From an uncultured Sphingomonadaceae bacterium (GTDB lineage: Bacteria; Pseudomonadota; Alphaproteobacteria; Sphingomonadales; Sphingomonadaceae), in contig CANMGU010000001.1 in NCBI GenBank assembly GCA_947497455.1, forward strand, positions 434,001 to 498,000: DNA of 64,000 nt, given 5' to 3'. Position numbers and translations under genes: made by a program. Shown here piece by piece: positions 26,251-33,889 of this stretch (positions are counted from its first letter, which is position 1; each line of letters opens with the position of its first letter). The notes under the pieces were generated by a model that made no database searches, was not told the DNA's origin, and saw nothing but the letters and a program-made list of their open reading frames with translations.

Positions 26251-26814
26251 ATGAGTTGGCCGGCCAAATTTTCCATCCTGTTGCTGCTTTGCGGCACGAT
26301 CGCCGCAGCGGGCTTTATGCTGCTCACCAACAATAGGTCCGGCAATAGTCCTGGCCTCGCGGGAGTGCATGAGATGATCGAGCAGCAATTTGCTGAGGTC
26401 AATCATATCAATGGCGATGATCTGTCAAACCTGCAACAAGAGGACATTCTTCTGATCGATGTACGAGAGCTATCGGAATTTGGTGTTAGCCATCTGCAAG
26501 ACGCAGTCCAGGTCGATCCGGAGATGCCGACGCAAGATTTTATCGAGCAGTTTTCCAAAATCTCCAATGAGAAGATCGTAATATTCTATTGCTCTGTCGG
26601 ACAACGATCGTCCAACTTTGCTGATCGCGTGCAGAACGCATTATTATCTTCAGGGGCCAAAGCGGCCTATAATCTGGAGGGTGGTATATTCAAATGGCAC
26701 AATGAACGTCGCCCACTTTTTGACAATAGCGCGCAGCCAACGCCCTATGTGCATCCCTATGATCCGATTTGGGGTCGCATGGTCAAAGATCAGGACCGCA
26801 CGAAATACCGGTAA
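26251..26814 (+). CDS. Membrane-anchored rhodanese-domain protein
   Basis: 187 residues. An N-terminal hydrophobic helix (FSILLLLCGTIAAAGFMLL) anchors or exports the protein. A rhodanese domain follows: ILLIDVRELSEFGVSHLQDAVQV, then the active loop IFYCSVGQRSSNFA with catalytic Cys114, and YNLEGGIFKWHNERRPL. The loop CSVGQRS is of the single-domain sulfurtransferase type. GGAG 6 nt upstream supports the ATG, and the gene directly follows the hydroxylase. Likely role is transfer of a sulfane sulfur or persulfide handling at the periplasmic face. Confidence 0.87.
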   Translation: MSWPAKFSILLLLCGTIAAAGFMLLTNNRSGNSPGLAGVHEMIEQQFAEVNHINGDDLSNLQQEDILLIDVRELSEFGVSHLQDAVQVDPEMPTQDFIEQFSKISNEKIVIFYCSVGQRSSNFADRVQNALLSSGAKAAYNLEGGIFKWHNERRPLFDNSAQPTPYVHPYDPIWGRMVKDQDRTKYR

Positions 26815-26935
26815 ATGGACGCCATGCGTCAGATAAATTTCCCTATTTTCAAACTGATCTGTAACGAAATGCCATTTCGATCCGAAAACCGCCTGAGGGA
26901 TTAAAACCTGCAGACTTGATTTTTAGGAGCGTGCT

Positions 26936-27268
26936 ATGAAAAACCTGAGTTTACTTTTTGCGGCAGCAGCGGTTGTGGTTTCTGCGCCTGCATGGGCGTC
27001 AGGCGGTGGCGGTGGCGGCGGATTTAGCGGCGGTGGATTTAGCGCGCCTCAGCCACGTAATCCGCGTGAAGTGGCGTTCAGCAAAGGAAAAAGAGCGTTC
27101 AAAAAGCGCATCACCTGCAAAAAATGCGAATATAGTGGTGGCGTCAATGACAGCAAAACGGCGCGCGAGGTTGCCGCTAAGGTAAAAGCGGGCGAATATA
27201 AACTGAAAACCCGGCAACGACAGGCCGTGCTGTTTTACATCTCTGAACGGTATAGCATCGTTCCTTGA
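26936..27268 (+). CDS. Small exported protein with CxxC motif and glycine-rich linker
   Basis: 110 residues with a clear signal peptide (AAAAVVVSAPAWAS) and a glycine/serine-rich linker (about 22-36). The basic C-terminal domain reads FSKGKRAFKKRITCKKCEYSGGVNDSKTAREV, continuing to VLFYISERYSIVP. Spacing around GKRAF...C61KKC64 recalls the start of a c-type cytochrome, but the heme-ligand histidine is replaced by glutamate, so heme attachment is not expected. The two cysteines could bind metal or form a disulfide. The next gene starts inside its stop codon, suggesting coupling. No function assigned. Confidence 0.75.
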   Translation: MKNLSLLFAAAAVVVSAPAWASGGGGGGGFSGGGFSAPQPRNPREVAFSKGKRAFKKRITCKKCEYSGGVNDSKTAREVAAKVKAGEYKLKTRQRQAVLFYISERYSIVP

Positions 27269-29286
27269 GACAACAGTCAGTTATCGCCAGCCCCAACGGC
27301 ATGGCGGTACGCTTTCCCAAAATATTGACGGTAGGTGCGGCAATTGCCGTCACCACCGGACTTGTATGGTTATCGCAAAGCGATGACAGCGCGGTCTTGC
27401 CTTATGTTGCGTTGCTGAGCCTTGGTAGCCAGGCCGTTTTTATCGGCATTTGGCGGTCAACGGTACTGTCCGCCAGAATGGTTTTTGGCGTCGCCTTGAT
27501 CCTTCATTTCGTCGCGATCTTTGGCTCCGCGGCCTTTGAAGATAACTATTTCCGGTTCATTTGGGATGGCTGGTGGTTTATAATATCGGGCACTCCCTAT
27601 GGTGTCGCACCGGCCGAATTTTTCGGACAATCGCTTCCCAATAGCGGTCTTGCCATGACCTTGGACGGGATAAATAATCCGCATTTGCCGACACTCTACG
27701 GCCCGACGCTGCAATTCATATTTTCGGCGGCCTATCTCTCCGCTGGCACGGATCCTTTGGGGCTGCGCATATTTTTTGCGGTATTCAACCTGATCCTGGT
27801 GGCGTTGCTTTTGCGATGGACCAGTCCTGAAAAAGCAGCGCTATATGCTTGGTGCCCGCTAGTACTGGCCGAAACCATCATCCACATTCACCCCGACGGG
27901 GTAATGGCGATGTTGCTGCTCGGCGGTATATTGGTCGCAAAGCGCTATCCAATGGCTGCTGGCCTGTTCTTTGGGCTTGCTGCGGGTGCTAAGATCGTCG
28001 CACTCGCTCTTTGGCCGCTGCTCTTGCGGATGGGCTGGCGGGCAGTGGCATCTGCTATCACGGTGCTGATACTGATCTATGGGGTATTCATCATCCAGGG
28101 GCAGGGTGCGGGATTTGATTCAACCGGCGTTTTTGCAAGCGATTGGTATTATAATCCGCTGGGCTTTTTCGTGCTTGATGCGTTGCTGCCATCTCCAATC
28201 GCCCGGGCGAGTGCAGCGCTGATCGGCATTAGCATCATCATGATTCTTCATGCCCGTACACGCAGCTTAGAGGTCGCACCCATAGCAAGCATATTCGGTG
28301 CGATATTGCTGTTCGCACCGGCTGTGAACAGCTGGTATCTGTTGTGGATATTACCGTTTGCCGTGAGGAGCCGCATGATCTGGCCTTTCGCTGCGACGGT
28401 GGCGTTACCGCTTAGCTATCTGACAGGGCTCAACCTTGAAAACCCGGATCTAAGAGAATTTGAGGTGCATGGATTAGCATGGACCGCGCAAGTCGTCATA
28501 TTGCTGGCTGCCTTATGTTGGGACTATCTGCGCCATCGCAACGCTAAGAATGCGAGCAAGGTTGCATCCGCAGCCATTGAGCCAATCGAACGTCCCGAAA
28601 TAGCCGTCATTATTCCGGCCTTGAATGAAGAGGCCTCGATCGGCGACGTGGTTCGCGAGATAAGGGCGCAAAGTTGGCCGGCTCCGCCCCGCGTCATCGT
28701 CGCCGACAATGGGTCCACGGATGATACTGTCAATCAGGCACGGGCCGCTGGTGCACAAATTGTCCACGAACCGAGCCGCGGCTATGGCGCCGCTTGTTTG
28801 GCAGGCATAGCGGCTATTCCGCCCGCCACCAACATCGTCCTGTTCATGGACGGCGATGGCGCCGATGTACCGGAAGAAGGACCGGGTCTGATCGAACCGT
28901 TGATAGGCGGCAGGGCTGAACTGGTCATTGGATCCCGCGCATTGGGGCAAAAACAGACGGGCGCGATGGCCTTACCGCAGCAATTCGGTAACTGGCTTGC
29001 CACTCGCTTGGTCTGGCTGATCTGGGGCAAGAGAATGACCGACCTTGGCCCGTATCGCGCCATTCGCGCCGACGCGTTGGACCGCTTGAATATGTCGGAT
29101 CGCGATTTTGGTTGGACGATTGAGATGCAGGTAAAAGCAGTGCAGCAGAATATGCGTATCGCCGAACGTCCGGCCAATTACCGTCGCCGCGTCGGTATAT
29201 CAAAAATATCCGGTACGGTGCGCGGCGTGCTACTCGCCGGCCACAAGATATTATATGTGATCGGGCGGGAAGCGTTCTTCCGTTAA
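27265..29286 (+). CDS. Fused polytopic membrane glycosyltransferase and GT2 (dolichyl-phosphate-sugar-synthase-like) protein
   Basis: 673 residues. The first about 430 residues are polytopic, with some eleven helices, in the style of the GT87/mannosyltransferase membrane families (FEDNYFRFIWDGWW, then GVAPAEFF). The last about 230 residues are a GT2 domain: EIAVIIPALNEEASIGDVVREI, RVIVADNGSTDDTVNQARAAGA, GYGAACLAGIAA, and the LFMDGDGADVPEE metal motif. A GSRALG segment and the YRRRVGISKISGT tail resemble DPM1/DPG synthases. The TTG start overlaps the previous stop (TTGA); an ATG at 27301 is the alternative. The protein could make a polyprenyl-phosphate sugar and use it in one polypeptide. Its stop overlaps that of the converging DUF547 gene. 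Confidence 0.85.
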   Translation: MRQQSVIASPNGMAVRFPKILTVGAAIAVTTGLVWLSQSDDSAVLPYVALLSLGSQAVFIGIWRSTVLSARMVFGVALILHFVAIFGSAAFEDNYFRFIWDGWWFIISGTPYGVAPAEFFGQSLPNSGLAMTLDGINNPHLPTLYGPTLQFIFSAAYLSAGTDPLGLRIFFAVFNLILVALLLRWTSPEKAALYAWCPLVLAETIIHIHPDGVMAMLLLGGILVAKRYPMAAGLFFGLAAGAKIVALALWPLLLRMGWRAVASAITVLILIYGVFIIQGQGAGFDSTGVFASDWYYNPLGFFVLDALLPSPIARASAALIGISIIMILHARTRSLEVAPIASIFGAILLFAPAVNSWYLLWILPFAVRSRMIWPFAATVALPLSYLTGLNLENPDLREFEVHGLAWTAQVVILLAALCWDYLRHRNAKNASKVASAAIEPIERPEIAVIIPALNEEASIGDVVREIRAQSWPAPPRVIVADNGSTDDTVNQARAAGAQIVHEPSRGYGAACLAGIAAIPPATNIVLFMDGDGADVPEEGPGLIEPLIGGRAELVIGSRALGQKQTGAMALPQQFGNWLATRLVWLIWGKRMTDLGPYRAIRADALDRLNMSDRDFGWTIEMQVKAVQQNMRIAERPANYRRRVGISKISGTVRGVLLAGHKILYVIGREAFFR

Positions 29287-30227
29287 GCTTGCGATGCTTT
29301 CCGGCGACGGCGGCGGATGACCCAAATAATACTGCCGATTATGACAAGCAATATGCCGCCAGCCGCCAATGCCGGATTTGATCTTATCAACCATATTGGC
29401 GATATGAAGTTGGAATTCTCGGCTGCACCCGGCCCTTTGCTGTCATTGAGCCGCCAGTCATATTCCAGAAAGCTGATGTCCATATCACCGTCGCTGAGCG
29501 CTTCAATATCATCTTCGGACAAGTCCAGGCTGTCGGCATATAGAGCAAAAAATTCGTCCAGCGTTTCGGCATCGCGCCAGCCTTGTTCAAAATCATCGCC
29601 ATACCAGTTGAAAATGCTCGACACCGCCAAATTGCCGTTTTCCAGCCGGTTGCGGCTGCGGTCCCTGAGAAAGCCTTTGGTCATTCTATCCAGCTGCTGA
29701 TCAAGCTTGCTGCCAACAAAGGCTTCGTTCAGCAAGGCCGGGCAACCAATGCTTGCGCAATTCACGCCAAAATGGATGCGCGGGTCATTATACCGCCCGC
29801 TGCCACGAATGATATCATGCTCGATATTGTCCAGGGACAATGTTTCACCGAGCAAGGGGATGAAAGCTTTCTGCCAAGGCGACTGGGTCAAAGAACCCAG
29901 TTCCTTGATTGATGTCAGATCCGGATAGCGCGTGAGAATGAGTTCGACCGTCCAAGCGTTATAGGCATTGATCAGGAACGCGAGCTGATCCGCATTTGAC
30001 CAGCCTTCAAACTCTGTACGACTGACTTCTGACATCGCATCGAGATAGGATTTCAGAGCGTCACGATCCTCTTGAAATTGCGTATAGTCTACGGTTGAGG
30101 AACTGTAATCGGGCGCTATCGCCACATTATTATCCAAAAGACCATTCCAGCTTGAATGGTCAAAATCTGCCGCGTTTGCTGGTACCGCGACGAGAAGGGA
30201 TATTAGCGTAATCAAGCGATTTTTCAT
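29283..30227 (-). CDS. DUF547 domain-containing exported protein with C-terminal membrane helix
   Basis: 314 residues. A signal peptide (VAVPANAAD) precedes a DUF547 domain: DYTQFQEDRDALKSYLDAMSEVSRTEFEGWSNADQLAFLINAYNAWTVELIL, then DPRIHFGVNCASIGCPALLNEAF and SSIFNWYGDDF. The NCASIGCP motif with paired cysteines is the family hallmark. Near the C-terminus lies a membrane helix (PALAAGGILLVIIGSIIWVI) and a short basic cytoplasmic tail (RRRRRKASQA), giving a periplasmic domain anchored at its end. DUF547 has no established biochemical role. The gene converges on the glycosyltransferase gene with a shared stop region. Confidence 0.87.
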   Translation of the reverse strand: MKNRLITLISLLVAVPANAADFDHSSWNGLLDNNVAIAPDYSSSTVDYTQFQEDRDALKSYLDAMSEVSRTEFEGWSNADQLAFLINAYNAWTVELILTRYPDLTSIKELGSLTQSPWQKAFIPLLGETLSLDNIEHDIIRGSGRYNDPRIHFGVNCASIGCPALLNEAFVGSKLDQQLDRMTKGFLRDRSRNRLENGNLAVSSIFNWYGDDFEQGWRDAETLDEFFALYADSLDLSEDDIEALSDGDMDISFLEYDWRLNDSKGPGAAENSNFISPIWLIRSNPALAAGGILLVIIGSIIWVIRRRRRKASQA

Positions 30228-30512
30228 GTCAGACCTTGTCAGAGTGAGTATGTGATCAGTTCGAGCGTATGACCAACATTCGCGCCAAAACCGTCAAGCG
30301 TTACAATGCACGACGAAATGGCCAGATTTGGATAGCATCACTTCTTGGTTTTTTTGGTCTTCTCTTGTCTTGATACTCGATTTGGGTCCTGTAGGATCAT
30401 TGCAAAAACATTATTTTCGACCGCTTTTTAGGGAGTGCAATGTTTACACTTGCAGCAAAGATAGCTGCCGGTCATATCCATGGCGTTTGTTTATACTGAC
30501 GGAGCCTCGAAT
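30228..30512. promoter_or_regulatory. Divergent promoter region between DUF547 gene and mtnP
   Basis: About 285 bases without a credible gene. A motif at 30438-30450 (CAATGTTTACACT) matches 11 of 13 bases of one at 32365-32377 in front of the radical SAM gene. GGAG at 30501-30504 is the ribosome site for mtnP, 8 nt before its ATG. Confidence 0.4.
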
Positions 30513-31385
30513 ATGAGCGACTGGACATTAGGTATCATTGGAGGATCTGGACTATATCAGCTGGATGCTTTGGAAGATGCGCATTGGAAGTCGGTTGATA
30601 CGCCATGGGGCGCGCCATCTGATGATCTGTTGATCGGACATATTCAGGGGGTCAAATGCGTGTTCTTGCCGCGCCACGGGCGTGGCCATTTCATCGGGCC
30701 GAGCCAACTGAATTTTCGAGCCAATATTGATGCGATGAAGCGACAAGGCGTCACGGATATTGTCTCTATCTCGGCTGTCGGTTCACTGACTGAAAAAATG
30801 GCGCCAGGACATTTTGTCGCGGTGGACCAGTTTATCGACCGCACCTTTGCGCGCGAAAAGAGCTATTTCGGTGACGGCGTGGTGGCTCATGTATCGATGG
30901 CGGAGCCTGTCTGTCCGCGGCTGCGTGACCGGGCTGCGACCGCGGCGCGAAAAGCGGGTGCTACCGTGCATGATAGCGGGACCTATCTTGCTATGGAGGG
31001 GCCGCAATTTTCCAGCAAAGCGGAAAGCAATATGTATCGTGGCTGGGGCGCAGATGTGATCGGAATGACGGCGATGCCGGAAGCAAAACTGGCACGAGAA
31101 GCAGAGCTGCCTTATGCGCTGATCGGAATGGTCACCGACTATGACTGCTGGCGCGAGAATGAAACACCGGTGGAGGTTGAAGCGATTATCGCCCAACTTG
31201 GTGCCAATGCGGCAACGGCCCGTGCACTTGTGGAATATCTGGTAAAGGCACTGCCGGAAAAGCGTGAAGCCAGTCCCATTGACACTGTCCTCGACACCGC
31301 TTTGATCACAGATCCATCTGCATATAAACCCGCGCTGATCGCGAAACTCGATGCTGTTGCAGGACGGGTTTTAGGAACTGTTTAG
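30513..31385 (+). CDS. mtnP: S-methyl-5'-thioadenosine phosphorylase
   Basis: 290 residues with the PNP/MTAP trimeric phosphorylase pattern: LGIIGGSGLYQLD, phosphate-loop residues in FLPRHGRGHFIGPSQLNFRANIDAMK, GVTDIVSISAVGSL, then YLAMEGPQFSSKAESNMYRGWGADVIGMTAMPEAKLAREAELPYALIGMVTDYDCW. It phosphorolyses 5'-methylthioadenosine to adenine and 5-methylthioribose-1-phosphate in methionine salvage. GGAG 8 nt before the ATG at 30513 fixes the start; an upstream in-frame ATG at 30480 has no such site. It converges on a radical SAM gene with stops touching (31382-31385). That context may extend its role to another 5'-deoxyadenosyl product. Confidence 0.92.
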   Translation: MSDWTLGIIGGSGLYQLDALEDAHWKSVDTPWGAPSDDLLIGHIQGVKCVFLPRHGRGHFIGPSQLNFRANIDAMKRQGVTDIVSISAVGSLTEKMAPGHFVAVDQFIDRTFAREKSYFGDGVVAHVSMAEPVCPRLRDRAATAARKAGATVHDSGTYLAMEGPQFSSKAESNMYRGWGADVIGMTAMPEAKLAREAELPYALIGMVTDYDCWRENETPVEVEAIIAQLGANAATARALVEYLVKALPEKREASPIDTVLDTALITDPSAYKPALIAKLDAVAGRVLGTV

Positions 31386-32341
31386 GCCGAACAGCTTGCG
31401 CCCCCAAGGACGCAAAAGCGGGCGCAATGCGGATGGTTGAGCGCCACCGCACGGTTCGCCTCTTCCAATGTTGCCCCCATATCGAACGCCTTGTCATAGG
31501 GCAGTAAGGTGCATGCCGCGACACGAGGTGCAGCTTCGCCTTTTCGTTTTACGACCATACGACTGGATGCGCACATGATGTTGGCTGGATCAACATCCAG
31601 GATGCTCCAGCATGCGTCTGTAATTTCGGCAATGTCAGCTTGGGCATCCATTTCGGGAAACAGCATCAGTTGTGCCGGATCGTCCACGGCGATGGCCCAG
31701 CCCCTTGCGGCGAATAACGCACGATATCCTTTACGGGCCTGTGCCTCGCCTTCGCCTGATAAATGGCGCCCGGCAACCGCTATCTTAAATCCGTTGGTGC
31801 TCAGCCAATCAATGCCATCCATCGCCTTTTCCCAGCTATTGGGACCGCGCTCTGCCTCATGTGTTGACTGAGTAAAATGATCCAGACTGACACGGAAGGT
31901 TATCCGCTCGCGGCCGTCTAGCGCCAGTAACTCCGATTCAAACCTTCGCATCGGTCGCATAGCATTGGTCAGCACCAGGACCGAGAAACCGCGCGATAGA
32001 CATAACTGCAATATCGCCATCATATCCTTATTCATGAATGGCTCGCCACCGGTGAAGGCAATCTCACGTGTGGGCAGATCTTTGGTAGCAATCTCGTCGA
32101 GAAACACTTCAACCTCTGCCCGTGTGATATACACCAATGCATCGTTGGTCGGGGAGCTTTCGATATAGCAATTTTTGCAGGCCAGATTGCACAAAGTTCC
32201 GGTGTTGATCCACAGAGTATCAAGGCCGTTCATCGCCACACTTGCGCGTTTTTCGCCGTTCGCGGTAAGCTTGGGGTCTAAAAATTTGTTAGAGTCTAGC
32301 GGCTTGGCATTGGCGACTGAGAAGGGTGAAATGTCTGTCAT
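31382..32341 (-). CDS. Radical SAM protein with Cys-rich C-terminus, associated with two small glycosyltransferases
   Basis: 319 residues from the ATG at 32341 (an alternative at 32368 adds nine). The radical SAM cluster motif CNLACKNC (Cys51, 55, 58) follows TLWINTGTL. FTGGEPFMNKDM is the SAM-binding GGE motif, and RVSLDHFTQSTHEAERG is part of the barrel. The C-terminus carries CARFCVLGGASC (Cys306, 310, 317), with further cysteines in MCASSRM and AACTLLPYD, which could hold an auxiliary Fe-S cluster. It does not carry the longer Cys-rich domain I would expect of ArsS. Downstream on the same strand of the two glycosyltransferases and tail-to-tail with mtnP. The reaction is unknown; see findings. 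Confidence 0.85.
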   Translation of the reverse strand: MTDISPFSVANAKPLDSNKFLDPKLTANGEKRASVAMNGLDTLWINTGTLCNLACKNCYIESSPTNDALVYITRAEVEVFLDEIATKDLPTREIAFTGGEPFMNKDMMAILQLCLSRGFSVLVLTNAMRPMRRFESELLALDGRERITFRVSLDHFTQSTHEAERGPNSWEKAMDGIDWLSTNGFKIAVAGRHLSGEGEAQARKGYRALFAARGWAIAVDDPAQLMLFPEMDAQADIAEITDACWSILDVDPANIMCASSRMVVKRKGEAAPRVAACTLLPYDKAFDMGATLEEANRAVALNHPHCARFCVLGGASCSA

Positions 32342-32364
32342 AAGTCCTATTCGTAGATATTGGA

Positions 32365-32407
32365 CCATGGTTACACTGCGTGCGTCCTTATGGTAACCCT
32401 TTGTTAC
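32365..32407. promoter_or_regulatory. GTTAC/GTAAC boxes upstream of the radical SAM gene
   Basis: Three five-base boxes lie in the leader of the radical SAM gene: GTTAC at 32370-32374, GTAAC at 32393-32397 and GTTAC at 32403-32407. The last two form an inverted repeat with a 5-nt spacer. The first is part of a 13-mer shared with the mtnP leader. They may be an operator; no regulator gene is adjacent. Confidence 0.4.
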
Positions 32408-32433
32408 AATGCGAGGAAAGAAGGCGAGCGCTT

Positions 32434-33162
32434 CTAACGAATATCGGGATAGTGATCGGCAAGACGCTCACGCGTGCCCATAGCCCACATCATTCCGACC
32501 TTCAGATATATCCAGTTGGCGCGCCATCGGCCCCACGCTGTGATGCGCCTGTCTGATGTCCAGACCCAGCGCGGTATAATGCGGACTTTGCCAAATCGGG
32601 CAAGTTTGATGCAAAGATCGGCTTCTTCCATCACCACCAGGCGTTCATCGCAGCCTTCGATGGCGAGAAACTGGTTGCGTCTGAAAAACATGGCATGGTC
32701 ACCGAATAGCAGCCGCACTCCGCGAAAGAACAGAAGCGGGCGAGCGAGCAGTGGGATGTACCAGGTTTTTATCCAGTTGTGCACCGTTGAACCCCAGCGT
32801 GTTCCAGTGGGTCCGGCAATACGCGGTGTGAAACCAGCAAGACCTGTTCTGCCATCGGCCATGGCTTCACGTATCACGGTGACCGCATCTGCCGGCAATA
32901 TGCTGTCCGCATGGAGGATACAGACAATTTCGCTAGTGGCTTGACCCACGCCGAAATTGATCTGTGCACCGCGCCCTTTCTTCGGTGCCATCACGACCTT
33001 GAAGCCCGCACTGTTTGCCAGTTCAACTGATCTGTCTTCGCTGCCACCATCTATAAACAGGGTCTCATCCGGTTGCGGATCAAGCGACCTGATACCTTCC
33101 AGGGTTTCGGGCAGCGCCAGTTGCTCGTTAAGCATCGGGACTAGGATGGTAACGCTGCTCAT
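32434..33162 (-). CDS. Glycosyltransferase 2, rSAM-associated (TIGR04283-like, arsenosugar-type)
   Basis: 242 residues. The GT2 fold is clear: VTILVPMLNEQLALPETLEGIRSL, TLFIDGGSEDRSVELANSAGFKVVMAPKKGRGAQINFGVGQA, and CILHADSILPADAV as the DXD-like metal site. It also has LFFRGVRLLFGDHAMFFRRNQFLAIEG and VVMEEADLCIKLARFGKVRII. The DGGSxD, GRGAQ(I/M)N and LHADS combination is the family named rSAM-associated transferase 2 (arsenosugar biosynthesis glycosyltransferase). Its ATG overlaps the stop of the upstream transferase (ATGA at 33159-33162), so the two are translated together. Donor and acceptor are unknown. Confidence 0.88.
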   Translation of the reverse strand: MSSVTILVPMLNEQLALPETLEGIRSLDPQPDETLFIDGGSEDRSVELANSAGFKVVMAPKKGRGAQINFGVGQATSEIVCILHADSILPADAVTVIREAMADGRTGLAGFTPRIAGPTGTRWGSTVHNWIKTWYIPLLARPLLFFRGVRLLFGDHAMFFRRNQFLAIEGCDERLVVMEEADLCIKLARFGKVRIIPRWVWTSDRRITAWGRWRANWIYLKVGMMWAMGTRERLADHYPDIR

Positions 33163-33743
33163 TCGGTCAGCCACGGCCATCGATCGAGATCGTCCGGACG
33201 ATCACAATCATGCAATTTTTCCAACAGTTCAAACCCAATCTTATGGTGCTGCAAGCGCGCGAGTGTGTCCGGCAGCACATGCTCGGTGCTCCAGCGCATA
33301 TCTTGGAATAAAAATGGATAGGGTTTCGCGCACCCGATAAGGTAGTAGCCGCCGTCGTCTGCTGGTCCGATTACGACATCGGTTTTATGCAGCATATCAA
33401 TCGCGGTACTGATGTGCCGGGCAGTAAGATCAGGTGTATCTGAGCCTAAAAAAATGACTGGCGCCGGATCGATAGATGCGAGCAACCGGTCGGTGAGATC
33501 ACCCTCAACCTGCGGCACATAGGTAAGATCACTGCCTAACCAGCGCCCAAATGCGTCTTGCTCGCCACCGCTAAAGCGCACTTCAACCGGCTGGCCTACC
33601 TGCCTGAGAATTTTCACACTCCTCTCGGTCAATCGTCGATGCACATTGGCCGCGCCTTCAGCTCCGAGAGCTGGAATTAATCGCGTCTTTGCTGTCCCTG
33701 CCGTTGGAAAGCGAGTGAAGAGGACCAGTCGTATTGAATTCAT
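33159..33743 (-). CDS. Glycosyltransferase 1, rSAM-associated (TIGR04282-like, DUF2064)
   Basis: 194 residues. The nucleotidyl-transferase-like opening LVLFTRFPTAGTAKTRLIPALGAEGAANVHRRL, the motif PVIFLGSDTPDLTARHISTA and DVVIGPADDGGYYLIGCAKPYPFLF are diagnostic of the DUF2064/TIGR04282 family (rSAM-associated transferase 1). Members sit beside TIGR04283 enzymes in arsenosugar-type loci. The ATG at 33743 is preferred over a TTG two codons earlier. First gene of a three-gene leftward unit ending in the radical SAM gene. Probably activates or transfers a sugar; the substrate is not known. Confidence 0.88.
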   Translation of the reverse strand: MNSIRLVLFTRFPTAGTAKTRLIPALGAEGAANVHRRLTERSVKILRQVGQPVEVRFSGGEQDAFGRWLGSDLTYVPQVEGDLTDRLLASIDPAPVIFLGSDTPDLTARHISTAIDMLHKTDVVIGPADDGGYYLIGCAKPYPFLFQDMRWSTEHVLPDTLARLQHHKIGFELLEKLHDCDRPDDLDRWPWLTE

Positions 33744-33889
33744 AAGCAAGGCCGGTTCAATACATGCATTTCTTGATCCTTATGATGACAACAGCCTGCT
33801 ATAAATGTCATTATTCTCAAGAATATCTACAATGAAATGGCGGGCCCCTTGCGATTTCTGGCAATGCAATTCTCCAACAGCTGGATTAA

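Noticed and set aside
25681..26406. Minus-strand open frame of 241 codons across the hydroxylase and rhodanese genes
   Set aside because: Antisense to two genes with full signature motifs; composition is not protein-like.
26936..27268. Small CxxC protein as a cytochrome c
   Set aside because: The residue after CxxC is Glu, not His, so covalent heme attachment with axial His is not expected.
30328..30516. Plus-strand frame of 62 codons before mtnP
   Set aside because: Overlaps the mtnP start; no domain or Shine-Dalgarno; probably promoter sequence.
31382..32341. Naming the radical SAM gene arsS
   Set aside because: The two neighbouring transferases fit arsenosugar-type families, but the radical SAM sequence lacks the long Cys-rich C-terminal domain I associate with ArsS, and no arsM is present in the window.
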